A stretch of DNA of 64,000 bases from the NCBI RefSeq assembly GCF_000247815.1, contig NC_021674.1, positions 81,762,935-81,826,934 on the forward strand, in the 5' to 3' direction. Of this stretch, positions 26,684-39,620 are shown piece by piece; the first letter of the stretch is position 1, and each line of letters starts with the position of its first letter. The translations under genes and the position numbers were made by a program. The DNA comes from Ficedula albicollis (lineage: Eukaryota; Chordata; Aves; Passeriformes; Muscicapidae). The notes below the pieces were generated by a model. That model searched no databases, was not told the origin of the DNA, and saw only the letters and a program-made list of their open reading frames with translations.

Positions 26684-27080
26684 ACTGAACATTGTACTGT
26701 TCAGATGTTCTCACTTTCTGTGACTGGTACTGCTGACCCTCATTCTGCTTCTTATCAGTAATTATATACCTGCATAATTCAGCTTTAAATAAAAGGTTTT
26801 CTTGCTGTTGATGCTCCAGTCTTTGACACATTTTCTATGTCCCACCAAATTAAAAAAGGCTATTATTGTGTAATGGGGGGTGACTAGCTAACATATTTCT
26901 CTCTTAACTCACCAGAGAGCCTACTGCTGACTTTTTATTTCATGTTTTCATACAAAGTCTATTTCATTCATCATTTGCCAGATTTTCAGAACTTAAATTC
27001 TAGGACTGTTTCCTAATTTGTTAACCACTTTGAGTTTGACACACTGATGGGTTTCCATGTTGCTTTCTCATTTTTATTAG

Positions 27081-27192
27081 ATAAAAGATTTACTTTCTTT
27101 CCATGCCATTTATGAGCAGACAGCACCTTTTCCCTGTTTAGAAACTAACTTTCAATGCTTACAGTTACCTAATCGTATTTGTCTCTTTTCAG
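27081..27192 (+). CDS. Internal exon 2 of the unrecognised + strand gene
   Basis: This is a 112-nt exon. The acceptor follows a T-rich tract ending TTTTTATTAG, and the donor is CAG|GTAAGA. Two of the three frames hit stops early. The open frame starts on a codon boundary, matching the end of exon 1, and runs IKDLLSFHAIYEQTAPF to LPNRICLFS with one nucleotide (G) left over. It holds three cysteines in 37 codons. The leftover G pairs with the AA that opens exon 3 to make GAA (Glu). This agreement with both neighbours is the main evidence that it is real. Confidence 0.75.
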
Positions 27193-28223
27193 GTAAGACA
27201 GAAAAACTGAGGCTGGGAGGGGAGCAACAGGGCTTCTTTGTAGCAAAGTAGAAAAGTAGAATGAACTTTACTTCTTAAATAATAAAAAAAAGGTCTGCTG
27301 AACACACAGAAACCTTCATATTTCAGTTTGCCTTCTCTGCTTGCACAGAAAGGAAGTGCATTTTCAGCTGTATTTTTATGGAGCAGTAGCTAGCGACTAG
27401 TTAAATTAATCAGAAATGTCTATTCTGCATGATTGTCCTGAGGAGGATATATCCTGTTAAATGACTGCTTTTTCTATTTTAAGGTAGAATGTATAATGTG
27501 ACTAAATAATGTTTGTCAAACTTATGGTATTCTGTTCTGTAAGCTTTTACATGCCTGAGCTATATGGCTCAATGCTGAGATTGATTTTGAAAGACCTACT
27601 GAGCCTTATTCTATGTTTTTTAAGCCGCTCCTGTGTGAGGAGTTTGGGGAGAGACCATTCTCCCATTTGCCTGGTAATTAGATCATCTTCTGAGGACTCT
27701 AGCATTCCACAAGGTTTTATCCACAATACTAGATTTAGATGAAACAGAGTTCCAATTCCACCTGGAAATGATTGTGCTCCTGTAATTTAGTTAAAAGGAG
27801 CTGTCAGAATTGAGACAGTGTTTACGTATTTTTTAAGTGTAGCTGGGATGCTGGAGAAAACCCTGGTGACGCTTTGTAGCTGATCACTTTATGTAAGCCT
27901 TTCCTGCAAAGGCAGAGCATGCATTCCTAATACAAAACAATGAAGTCAAGTGGGGCTCTTTTACAACAATACTGATACTGGTTAAAGTAATAATACTTAT
28001 TAAAGTGCAGTGTCACTGTTGGATTGTACTCCTTTCCCAACCTACATTGAGATAATTTACAAAGCAGCTGAATGCCTGATCAAGTTTTCCAAAATGGTTC
28101 TCGAAACAACCCCATAATATTTTTTTACAACAAGATAATCATCTGGAAGAAAATGCAAGTCACAGAAAAATAATTTCATGTAAAGATATTATCCTAATCT
28201 TACATGCTGCTCTACTTATGCAG

Positions 28224-28382
28224 AAGTGACTTGCAGTCCAGTTTTTACCATTCCAGTAAAAATTACCAGGACTTTGGATTATATAGAGTTCTCATTCAAA
28301 TCAGCAAATACTGAGTGGTTTTTAAAGTTAGACCATCATTTAGGGTGTCCAGCTGAAGACTTAGGAGCCTTTTTCTCATCTG
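28224..28382 (+). CDS. Internal exon 3 of the unrecognised + strand gene
   Basis: This is a 159-nt exon. The acceptor is TGCTCTACTTATGCAG and the donor is TCTG|GTAAGC. It starts with two nucleotides that complete the codon begun in exon 2, reads 52 codons (VTCSPVFTIPVKITRTLDYI through GCPAEDLGAFFSS) and leaves one G. Alternating hydrophobic and polar residues (IPVKITRTLDYIEFSFK) look like beta strands, an impression from reading only. The intron from exon 2 is about 1.0 kb. The leftover G is compatible with exon 4 (G+GA, Gly) and with a possible alternative terminal exon at 36672 (G+CT, Ala). Confidence 0.75.
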
Positions 28383-30792
28383 GTAAGCTTAAAAATTCTA
28401 GTGGTGGTCCCTCAGTGGTGGCAGCTTTGCTTTAATTAGTTTGTGTGGTATTACAGAAATGCAACCGAAGCATTTGTCGTGATAACTCAACATTGTAGGC
28501 AACGACCTGAACCTTTTGAAGTTAATATCAAAACTCTCTTTGGCTTCAGTGGTGCAGAACTGGCCTGCAAATGAATAAACCAGCCAGCTGGATATATTGT
28601 AGAGAAATAATTATTGCAGGCTCTGAAAGTTCCTCATTAACATTATTGCATGTGAACTTTGCAAGAAATGTTTGAAGCTAATCTCCGATAGCTATTTGTC
28701 AGACAAGTGAATTAATAGCGGTGGCCACTGGTTCATGCAGAGGGTTCTCTGTTGCTTTTTAGTCCTTTATTTGAAGACTTCAATCAGTATAAATGATTTA
28801 AAGGCCTCACTCCACTAGATGGGGAAAAGATGCTTATAATGTAGTACTTGCTTACACTCTGCAGTTATTGATATGATGTAATATTTTTACACTTGGGTAA
28901 GTATAGATTTTGAATAAAAGAATTTAATTAACACTGAATAAATGTTCCTCATAAGGGGAAAATTCTCTATTTCTATTTCATTAATGCTTCATGCTTCTAG
29001 CAGTTAACTAATTTAATTTTACTCCTGGTGTTCAAGGTCTGTGCTTTTCTTTCCTTCTGTTTTTCAGTCTTTCTGTATTTAAACAGGCTTTTTTGTGTTT
29101 TATAGTTGGGAAGAGAAGATCAGCCAGAGATGGAAGATAGGGAAAAGTGTAAAGCATTTTTTTCCTGTAATTGGACTTTATGTAATGCACAGTGGACATG
29201 TGTCTATGACTGTGCATGAAAAATGTGTAATGCAAAATAAAGTTAGGTTTTTGGAAAGATCCCTGAGATTTAAACATTACAAACCCTATTTTTAAAAGCA
29301 AGCTAAGGGAAAATTAATTATTTTAAATAAGTAAAGATAGGGAGGATCAGTCACATTATAAAAGTAACCTTTGCACATGCAAGCAACCATGCTCATTTAA
29401 TTTGGCTTAGTAAGAAATTTAGGGGTTTGGGGATAAAAATCCCTTCTGAGAGTTGTTTTTAGTTGTATATGCAATGCAATAGAATTTTGTATAAAATGCT
29501 TAAATTCAGGATACAAAATGAGTGAAATAGTGTGGCATATGTTTAAAGTGAATAAAAAATATCTGTGTGTCAAGCAGCAGGGTGTTTAGTGTGGGAAGTC
29601 CAGGAGAATGGTTGTTTTAAAAGTTTGAGACAATTTTTCATTTTTATTTTTTCCACTAACTCAGCAGAGTTTTATTAAAGGTTTTCATGCAGAAATATAA
29701 AGTGCCTGGTATTGATTTTTGGTAGTTCTTAGTGTTTGTCTTATAAAGCTGGTAAAATTTTGAGAACTTCAGGTTATTTCATTCAGACCTTAAGGTCTTG
29801 CTGTGATCCTCAGCTTTGCAACATTTCTAACTTGTTCTCATTTATCATCTTTTTACATTTCTACTAATTTATGCTATTTTTCATTCATTGAACTTTGGGA
29901 AAAGCTAAATTATTTTTTATAATGCAGGCAATTATGGTTCAACAGTATGTTTTTTAGTGGCCTTGCCCTAAGGAAGATGTTTTAAACAGTATTTTGGAAG
30001 TCTTGGAGCAGACCAATGTGCTGTAATAATTATACTTCAGTAATCCAAAATGATACCTCCAGGGAGATATGACTCCAGTGTATACTTTGTTCATATATAT
30101 TTATCCTTGATGGTAAAATTGGATTAAAAAATAAGAAAAAGAATTGGAAGAAAGAATCTGGAAAATTGATTCTTCTTGAAGGTCATTTAATGTTTTCTAT
30201 AAAGAAGTTAAAAAAGAACATGAAAATCTCATTGTTAAAGAAATTGTTCTAGCTTTGTTTTGCATAATAAGATTTTTATCAGTACAAGAAAAGGTCTCAT
30301 AATAATGAAACCTAATTGTTATTTTCATCTGAAACTGGAAAGTATTCAGTGGCTGGGGAACAGACAAAGAAAAAGAGGGTGGAGGAAAAGAAGCTTGAAG
30401 AAAATAATATGGACTACATAGAGACATGAGCTGAAGGACGGATTCATACTATATTGTAATATAAAAGAGGTTGCAAAGGAGGGGGGGAGAAGAGGAGTCA
30501 ACCAACACTGCAGGATAAGGTTTAATTCAGAACTATTTTCTGTCCAGTATTTGACTGAAATATCTTTCTCGTGAATGAAGGAAGTTGATTTATAAAAAGA
30601 AATTTAGGCAGAAAAATTAAAAGGGAATGTGAAATTTGCGCTGTCTAAACCCCCCAAAAAGAGCAGAGTAGACAAAGTCCAGTTTGCAGGTTTTACAAAA
30701 TATTTGAACAATTTGTATTTGAGCACGCCTCAGTTACTAATCTTTGTTAATTAGCTGGTTCACTTAGAAATGCATGCAGCAGAAATACATTT

Positions 30793-31510
30793 ACAGAGTC
30801 ACAGCTTTGTTGAGGTTGGATGTGACCTCTTGATATCATCTTGTCCAAAAAAGCACAGTCAGCTAGAGCAGGTTACTGGGGACCATGCCCAGTTGGGTTT
30901 TAAATACCTGCAAGGATGAACCTGGGCAGCCTGTTCCAGTGTTCTACCCTCTTACAGTCAAAAAGTGTTCAGAAAGAATTTCATGCTCTTTAATTTGTGC
31001 TTACTACCTGTTAGCAGGCACTACTGGGAAGAGTCTGGCTCTCTTATTTTCACTCTCTCCCATCAGGTGTTTTATACACTGATATGATCCCCCTGGACCT
31101 TCTCTTGTCCAGGCTGAACAGTCTCAGCCTCTCCTCATATGAAAGATACTTCAATCTCTTAGTCATCCTCATGGTCCCTTAGCCTGTTCTTAGCCTTTTC
31201 CTGACTTCATTAAGTCCATATCTTTCTTGTACTGGGGAGCCCAGACCTGCACCCAGGAGTACAGATGTGCCCTTACCAGTGCTGATTTGGGGTGAAGGAT
31301 GACCTCCCTCAGCTTGCTAGCAACACTTTTCCTGATGCAGATGTATGTGCACTAGATGTATGTTCTGTTTGTTGCCTGGTCTTCCTTCATGAAGGGTAAA
31401 TCTTCTTACAGACTTCCCTACTGTTATCAGGGGCCTGAGATTCTTGCAGGATGACTATCAGTGAAGACTGAGGCAAAAAGGGCATTGAGTACCTCAGCCT
31501 TTCAGTGTCT
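30793..31510 (-). mobile_element. Older CR1 LINE, 3' region and an ORF2 remnant
   Basis: Starting at CAGAGTCACAG, the sequence follows the reverse complement of the CR1 3' region: GTGACCTCTTGATATCATC, the CTGGGCAGCCTGTTCCAGTG block and the CCTGGACCTTCTCTTGTCCA block. Around 31465-31505 the minus strand reads VLNALFASVF, resembling the CR1 ORF2 region between endonuclease and reverse transcriptase. The reverse transcriptase part is missing, so the copy is internally deleted or is two nested fragments. It is clearly inactive. Confidence 0.8.
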
Positions 31511-33508
31511 TTTGTCAGCAGGGCCTCGGGCAATGTGCAGGCTAGTGCTGTGTTACTCACTGCTTGTGTGTCTCTGAGAATCTGGCAGGAGCTGCCTTCT
31601 GGCTCACTTGGTTCTCACCCTCTACTAAAGTAGTTTGCTGTCCATGGTGATGGCTGTTGATGCAGTCTGTTGTTTAACTGGACTGAATAGGGACCCAAAG
31701 AAGACATTCAGTTTCTGAGATTAGGGTTGACTGCACCTGAAAGATGTTGCACTAGATCTCTTCAGTGATAGTTAGGTCAGGAGTGCAAATATTGGTTGGG
31801 CAGTAGTCTTTAAATAATTGCATTATCCCAGCCCAATGAGACAAGCACTCCCTAAGTATCCCATACACGTGTGCAATTTGTCTGAAACCAGTTTTTTAGC
31901 ATCTGTTTCATTTTGAAATGGTTTTCATTTCAGCCAGTTATCCAGGGTGCTGTCAAAGCCCTTGTGTAAGCTGTGCTTTGCAATGATAAATGAGTACAAC
32001 TTGTATCATAATCTGGGGTTTTTTTTGCTTGGATCCCTTTTCAGAATGTGATGGGTGGCCTACTTTTATGGGGATGAAATATTATTTTCCTGTTCTTTTG
32101 TGACATAATGGGTCTTGTAAACATTTGCATAGTTTTTTTGGAGTAGGTGGCATTATTAGGATGGATATTAGTTATTTTGGGGATGCTGATACATCACCTC
32201 TCTATGATCTGTATTTGTCTCTTAAATCTTCCTCATCTCTTGCTAATTATAGTTGGTCTTGGGGGGATCGTCTTCCTAAGTTAAATAGACCAGTGTAACA
32301 CACAGTGTTTCTGGAGTGTGTTCAGGTGAGAACTGGTTCATGTCACCTACTTCCATGTTCACAACCCCCAGATTTTTTCGCAGTTCTGCAGTGGCCATAT
32401 GCTAATGCACCTACACTCCTGTTTGGAAGCAAGCTTCCAAATCTCTGCCCTGAAAGCACGTAAATTTCTTTCTCTTTTGTTTACAGGCTTGTTGAGCAAA
32501 CTTGTTCTTTCATTTCTGCTTTAAGAATTTTTTTATGTCTTTTTCCTGCTGATTGATATATTTCCTCTGTTCTATCCATTGCATTTTTTTAAAACCAGAT
32601 ATAAGCTCTTCAATAGATTCTGTGATTGCTGTTACATCAGTTATCTGAAACTGCAGATTTTTTTCTGGTTGTCTATTTTGCTTACCTAAAAAAGTCTCCC
32701 TCCCATCTTTTTTGCTTTTGTCTTCTCTTCTCCCCACCTGCTGGCTCCTGAAAATTGGAAATATGAGAGGCCTTGTCTGAGCATTGGATTAAGAGCCAGG
32801 AAATCCTTACTCTTTCCATGACTCATTGTGTGTGTCCTTGGGCAATCTGTTACTATTACAGATAAAAGCTGTGCATAGCACTTGGCTGAAAAATTAAAAG
32901 CATGGTGCACAATCCAAGGAGATTATTTCAAATTTAAATCAAAGCATGGCAAAGGTGGACAGAAAAGAGAGTCTGCAGAAGGTCAGTGTGGGGGGGAAAC
33001 AGTTTGTTTGTGAGCTCCATAAAATGGTTATGAAGGAAGATAGGTAATACCCACAGGGATTTCTGTCTTGTTGAGCCCCTTTGGTTCTGTCACAGTGCAA
33101 GCATATGCTGTGGTAGTAGCATACACATCTCTCCTTTTCAGAGCTGATATGTTCTTATTAGAAACGAAATGAGTAAATAAGAGTGATGGAAGAGGAGAGG
33201 GTGCACTGTTCAACAGATGCACCCGCACTCCATTTTGTAAATACAGTTTTCTTGGGAGATTTGTTTGTTGGTTGTGTTTAAATGTGTGTAAATGCCTGAG
33301 GTTTTCCTGTTTGCTTAATTTTTGTTACATTTCACATCTTTAAGGATGTGAACTCCTCACAATTTAGAAGAAGTAATGGAGGTCTTTGGAGAGAGCAAAG
33401 GCCTGAGGTTTCTAGGCAGGGTCACCTTGGCAGCAGAGAAGACAAATGGAATCATTTACCTGTATTTTCCATGATAAATCAGACGAAAATAATTTCAAGA
33501 AGTAGTAG

Positions 33509-33550
33509 AATATGATATGATATGATATGATATGATATGATATATGATAT
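33509..33550. repeat. (GATAT)n tract next to the GGTAT array
   Basis: About eight near-perfect ATATG/GATAT units directly precede the GGTAT array. They differ from it by one base per unit and are probably its ancestral state. Confidence 0.9.
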
Positions 33551-34489
33551 GGTATGGTATGGTATGGTATGGTATGGTATGGTATGGTATGGTATGGTAT
33601 GGTATGGTATGGTATGGTATGGTATGGTATGGTATGGTATGGTATGGTATGGTATGGTATGGTATGGTATGGTATGGTATGGTATGGTATGGTATGGTAT
33701 GGTATGGTATGGTATGGTATGGTATGGTATGGTATGGTATGGTATGGTATGGTATGGTATGGTATGGTATGGTATGGTATGGTATGGTATGGTATGGTAT
33801 GGTATGGTATGGTATGGTATGGTATGGTATGGTATGGTATGGTATGGTATGGTATGGTATGGTATGGTATGGTATGGTATGGTATGGTATGGTATGGTAT
33901 GGTATGGTATGGTATGGTATGGTATGGTATGGTATGGTATGGTATGGTATGGTATGGTATGGTATGGTATGGTATGGTATGGTATGGTATGGTATGGTAT
34001 GGTATGGTATGGTATGGTATGGTATGGTATGGTATGGTATGGTATGGTATGGTATGGTATGGTATGGTATGGTATGGTATGGTATGGTATGGTATGGTAT
34101 GGTATGGTATGGTATGGTATGGTATGGTATGGTATGGTATGGTATGGTATGGTATGGTATGGTATGGTATGGTATGGTATGGTATGGTATGGTATGGTAT
34201 GGTATGGTATGGTATGGTATGGTATGGTATGGTATGGTATGGTATGGTATGGTATGGTATGGTATGGTATGGTATGGTATGGTATGGTATGGTATGGTAT
34301 GGTATGGTATGGTATGGTATGGTATGGTATGGTATGGTATGGTATGGTATGGTATGGTATGGTATGGTATGGTATGGTATGGTATGGTATGGTATGGTAT
34401 GGTATGGTATGGTATGGTATGGTATGGTATGGTATGGTATGGTATGGTATGGTATGGTATGGTATGGTATGGTATGGTATGGTATGGTA
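33551..34489. repeat. (GGTAT)n pentanucleotide array, about 188 units
   Basis: About 939 bp of uninterrupted GGTAT with no visible variant unit. Since 5 and 3 share no factor, each strand has no stop in any frame, which creates spurious MVWYG and IPYHT repeat ORFs. It lies in the inferred intron between exons 3 and 4. Confidence 0.98.
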
Positions 34490-36671
34490 AGCTGCCTTCT
34501 GTATTCCTTATGTGACTTCTCTGAAGCTGGATATGCTGAAAAGCTGCCTATAGAGCACTCTGCTTTCAAAGTGTATGTACAGACATTTTAATACCATGTC
34601 CATTCAGTGTTCATTCACATGGCATTGCCTATACCTTTATTTTGACTATTTTAGTGCTCTGTACAGCAGCTCCCATTGTTGTGATATTGAAGGTGGTAGT
34701 TTCTATTCAGCAGCAACCTGACCAATCTAAGGTAGCCTTTCCATCTCCCCCAGCCTCTTGTTCCTGTAACCTTGTCTCTTCCTTCTGCCTCTTTGGCATT
34801 ATCCAGTGACTATGCAGGTGTGCCTCACAGTGGAGAGGAAGATTGCAAGACTGTTTGGTTACTCCTTAACCTTCCACCAAAGAAATGCATACTTCTCTGG
34901 TGAAATACATTAGTGAAGACTGCTGAGGTCCTTGTATAATCTTTGATATTTCATTTGGTGGGGAAAAAGGGCTGTGCTTGGAATGAGCATTTGGCTTTGA
35001 TTTCTTAAATGCCTGTGTTTGGGGTTTATCCCTGTTTCTGAATAGTCTTGGTTAATTGAGAAGAACGGTATCAGGGTTCTGAGATTGAAAGTCTTCTGGT
35101 GGTGCTACAGTGTGCAAAAGGTCATTGTTGCAAAAGGTCAGTCCTGCCCCTGCAGTGGAAGTTGCTGTCCTGATGCCAATGAGTGGGATCTCTCTGACCT
35201 CTGCTTGAGAGTGTTAACTTGCATTTGCCACTGTTGCTGCTCTTCTGACATGCTGGGACAGGAATCTGATGAAGAGAGTGGTTCAGAAAGGATTTTGCTC
35301 TGGATTCTATGCTATCAGATGTTTGTCCTAGCTTTTGTGATCTGTTCTTATTCACAGACTTGAAATAATTGGTCTGGTTTATTGCTGGGACCACTTGGAA
35401 TTCTCGTATTTCATTAAATTTAGTTCTGTTATTGCAAATAACATTATGGATCATCAATGGATAATGCTCTGTCTTAAGATTCCCCTAATTCCTTGTACAG
35501 CCCTTCCTTTTTGAAGGCTAATAAACTTTCAATTGCCATTAACTGATGCATTCATCAAAATTTTCCAAATCTGTCCTGATAGAGAGTAAGTATTTAAAAT
35601 TGTCTGGTACCTGTCAGAGACAGGAATCCGTAAGCTATTTATGAGTCTAGATTTGACTCCCATAAGCCCTTCACCACATGAGTAATTGCCTCCCTTGGAC
35701 AATAGAGGTGTTCCAAAGTGTGTATAGAATCAAAGATCCAGGGCAAAGTTCAAATTCCGAATAACCGTGTTATTGTTGAGGAAATCATTAGAATCAAAAG
35801 GACAAGGGAATTTGTCTCAAGTCAAAATTGTTTTTTTTCAGTATTGTTTTCAAAGAGAATTCTCTGTCATCACTTGTTTTAAAATCTTTCTTACTCTCTT
35901 GCTAATTTAATAGACTTTTCTCTCATGGGTGACTACTGACAAGAAATACTTAGAAAGGATGCAATTTAAATGTACTGAAGTCAAAGTTAATTGCATTAAA
36001 CCTTCTTAAAATGCAAGAATCATATAATACCAGGAAAATAAACATCTAGCATGCAGAAATTACATTACTACGTTCTTTCTCTCGGTTGTTTTACAGGCAC
36101 GCTTTTTCATAATGAAAGACATAAGGGACCTCAGAATAGTCTAGACAACAATTTTAATTTCTTATGATGTTCACAGTCGAGCTTTTGACTTTTGAGGTTC
36201 AATCATGCTGAGAGTTCCAGAGCTGAGGGCTCATGATGGCCCATGGTATCTCCATAGTTAAGTTTTATTTATTTTGTACATCATGTCTTATTTTTACATG
36301 AATGTGGCAATAAAACAAATTAATAATGAACCTCATACATATTTCAACACCTACTACACCACAAATATTTGCTTTTAAAAATCTTCACTTTATTTACTTT
36401 TACTTTTGTATGAAATTAGTAGTAAATCTTGATGAAAAGAGGTTTAATTTGCAGGATTGATGTTTGAGCACAGTCTGCTTTCAAAAAAAAAACTGTTTGA
36501 AAGCTTTTATCTTCAATTATCTTATTGCTAAAGGAAAAATATTCAAAAATGGCAAATACTGTAATTTTTGTGAAGCTTCAAGGTCAGTAACTGTTCTTTT
36601 TACCAAGAAAACATCTGTTTCATGAGTTTGAGCCTTAAAATCGATGGTTTCTGCTTTTGTTCTGATTGCAG

Positions 36672-36832
36672 CTGGCAAAAGAATGTGCTCAATCCCTAGA
36701 AATAAAAATCAGTTTGACCTAGTAATGGCTATAGGGATCTTAGAGACCAGAAATCCACACTGTAAAAATCCCTGCTATGATTTAGGAGCTCAGATCTCAC
36801 TGAGAGTGGCCTTAAAATCCTACACCCTTTAG
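36672..36832 (+). CDS. Possible alternative terminal exon
   Basis: A strong acceptor (TTCTGCTTTTGTTCTGATTGCAG) is followed by a frame that starts with two nucleotides. Exon 3 leaves exactly one, so splicing from exon 3 would read on: GKRMCSIPRNKNQFDLVMAI to LRVALKSYTL, then a TAG stop at 36830-36832. No convincing donor lies inside it. An AATAAA at 37231-37236 could serve as poly(A) signal. It cannot sit between exons 3 and 4 because it ends in a stop, so it would make a shorter isoform. It may equally be a chance acceptor before a 52-codon open frame. Confidence 0.3.
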
Positions 36833-39329
36833 AGGCTTTGAAAATGCTTTATTACCCAACCAGTGTTGAGCAGTGTTTACTGAATGCTTGGCCATTTAAT
36901 AGGCATCATCAGATTGTACAGGAACGGGATGACCTGGGACCAAAGGACAGCCCTACTCAGACTCTAACCCCTGGGAATGAATCACAGTGGGAAAAGACAT
37001 TTTCCTAAATATCCCTTAGTTATTGTGGTTTTATGTTTTCTTCTGTGTTTGTCTGTTTCACAGGATACAAATTAATGCGTTATATAATTTTTTTCCTTCA
37101 TCTTCTTGCTTCGTGCTTTTATTGCAGCCATATCATCTTCTAAACACCTGTTCCTGTTTTAACTCTGTCTAAATCTCTTGCCAAAAGCTGAACTCTGGTA
37201 GGAATGCAGTAGTCCCAATAAGGTGTTAAAAATAAAATAGTAGTTGATACTTAAATACCCATTTATATACACAAACAAATTAATCCTCATACCTCATGCA
37301 GGGAGGTATTTATTCTCATTCCAGTTTTAACTGCCAGGAAGCAAAGAGAGAATTTAAGCAGCTAATTTTTCAAACTCGCTTTTTTCCCATAAAATTTTCA
37401 AAAGATAACCTAATGAAGATGTGTTCAACCTATCTAGTTTCAAAGTGTTACATAACTGTGCAACATTCACCTTCGATCTTCTCCACTGTTTTCTTTAGAG
37501 TTTTGGTAGATTTGACTGTTCAGATTGCATGTAAAAATAAAGATTGTGTGTAAATGTGAGCATATAACTAAATAAAAGATTTCATTTATTTCTGTTCTCT
37601 AATTCATCCATTCTATGTTGTGCCCTCTTTGCCCTCTCCCCACATCTTACTGGTATTTCAAATCATGTCAGGTGGCATTTGGTTTTGGTATGTTGAAAAA
37701 CGGGTGTGCACACAGGAGATGGCCATGTCTGACACTGGCAGCATTGAGTATGTGACAAGAAATGCCAGAATTTTCAGCATGACATCACAGTGTAGCATGA
37801 CATCACAGCTCCTGTAGCATTTGCTAAGGGAGACTTAGAAACCCAGTTTACATCCGTGTGCTGGTTTCTATGGTATAACTAACTATGAACATTGCAGGAT
37901 ATGAAGAAGTTAGACCACTTCTTGGCTTTCAAGGCTTGGTAGTTTTTCTTTTTAGATAAAAAATGTGACACTGTAGAGACAAAAGCAAAATTAAACTGCA
38001 ATTATACTCTTCAGGCCATCAGCAAGTAGAGTATTAACCAAAGTGGTTGGCTTGTGGCCTCTTTGTTTGTAAAGCACCTTACCACAGTAGTTTTTAATAA
38101 GTCTTTTCCCAACAATCTGTTTGAAGGCAGAACATGTGACCTCTGGTGCTGCTCTATAATTTCCCATGTGAGTTTTACCTGTCTATTGGGGTTTTCTAAG
38201 GCATTTCAGTGTGAGACATGAGAAGGTTATCTTATGATTGGCTTCAAACAGACTCTGAACAAAGGCCTAAATTTAGACAGAGAGAAAGACTGATTTTCAT
38301 TAAATTAAAATTCAAAGGTGCATTGACCTGCAACATTAATGTCTCTGTCATCTTGCCAGTGGTGAATCCTGGAGATAACTGTATTGCTATTACACTGAGA
38401 GTTAAGGAGAGTGTGAGGGAAACTCAATTTCTTTGGTTGATGCCTGTATGATAGCCTTGTTAATGCACCCCAATTACATCTCTTTTATTTAGTGCAGATG
38501 CTTGCCTACACTTCAATTTGTAGCAAGATATACTGCTTTCTCCTCCTTTCTTCTTAGGTTTCCTGTTCAGTTCCTCTATAGCTTTCCACCATGTTTCTTC
38601 TAAACCTGAAATAACCTTAGCCTGCTGTTTTGCTCCTATAAAGGGCAAGGGAATTGAGGGGAGAAAAAAACCAAGAAACATAAGCAAGGAAAGGCATCTC
38701 CAGCCAGGCCCTGAAGGGGATTCTGACTTCTAGATTTTACCTGCTGCTGCAGCTGGGAAACAAATAACTATTTTTGTAGTAACCTTGCTTTTCCTGGAGA
38801 AACTGTGAGCAAGACTTTATCTCCTACTGCAGTATATCTTACATAGTACAGGCTGTAGGTAAATCTTGATGAAAGGTGTATTGTGTGGATTTAAGGGAAG
38901 GATTGATTAGAGTGAGAAAAAATTGTTAGGGGTAGTGGTTAAAAATAGGAGAAAGACGATTTGAGTTACTGTGGGGAATGATTCAATAACAGGGAATAAT
39001 AGAGAAAATGTTAGTTTATGGTGAAGGGATCATTTGAGCTGGAAAACTAAGCTGGCAATAGAAGATTATATTATTCATTTTTCTGGTTTGGATGATGCAG
39101 CACTTGAAAATTACCTTTCTGTTTTAGAGTATGCTACAGTATTTCATGGCTAAAAGGAGAGGGAAGGACACAGTTGCCATCTTAAAATTCAACTGTGTTA
39201 CTGTGTAGTAAAGACTTAAAACCAGTTCTTCTCTTTCACGTATGTTAGCACTTTTCTCTTTATAAGACACAGTAGGGTTGAAATAGAGTAAGAGAGTATT
39301 TTGGTGAGATAGGATGCCTCATAAATTTT

Positions 39330-39620
39330 GTTGCAGAGTATCACCTAAGAGCATCTAATTGAGAGCAGCAGCCATGCAAATGACTAGAACATCACACATC
39401 TGGGTAAGCCAGCATCTAATCAAAGATGTAAGTGCATAGTGTGCTGTGAAACACACCTGACATGCACCATACTTTATCAGCCTAATTTTGAGAGAGGAGA
39501 TTCACTGTTTATGAGAGGTTATGTGGCCACTTAGCTGGCTTTATTTATTCTCTCTGGAATTAAGTACAATTCACTTGCTTCATGGTCAACAAAATAAATC
39601 CATACATCTCTCTGCTTAGA
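39330..39620. promoter_or_regulatory. Possible intronic regulatory element
   Basis: This non-repetitive block has an octamer ATGCAAAT (39374-39381), a TCF/LEF-like CTAATCAAAG (39416-39425) and several TAATT-type sites. This is an impression of density only; conservation was not tested. Confidence 0.2.

Larger units (their letters stand above)
15757..27080 (+). other. Inferred intron between exons 1 and 2
   Basis: About 11.3 kb between two phase-compatible exons (phase 0 to phase 0). It contains the 78-nt G homopolymer, one ERVL-type solo LTR and two tandem duplications (22.5 kb and 26.1 kb). Short ORFs here, including a 115-codon one at 18970-19317, have no supporting splice sites and resemble no family I know. 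A skipped symmetric exon cannot be excluded. Confidence 0.55.

Noticed and set aside
28871..28910. Strong donor GTAAGTATAG at about 28904
   Set aside because: Every frame from the nearest acceptor is closed.
33412..34591. Very long ORFs on both strands (MVWYG and IPYHT repeats, up to 385 codons)
   Set aside because: They are translations of the pure GGTAT array, which lacks stops in every frame. They are not genes.
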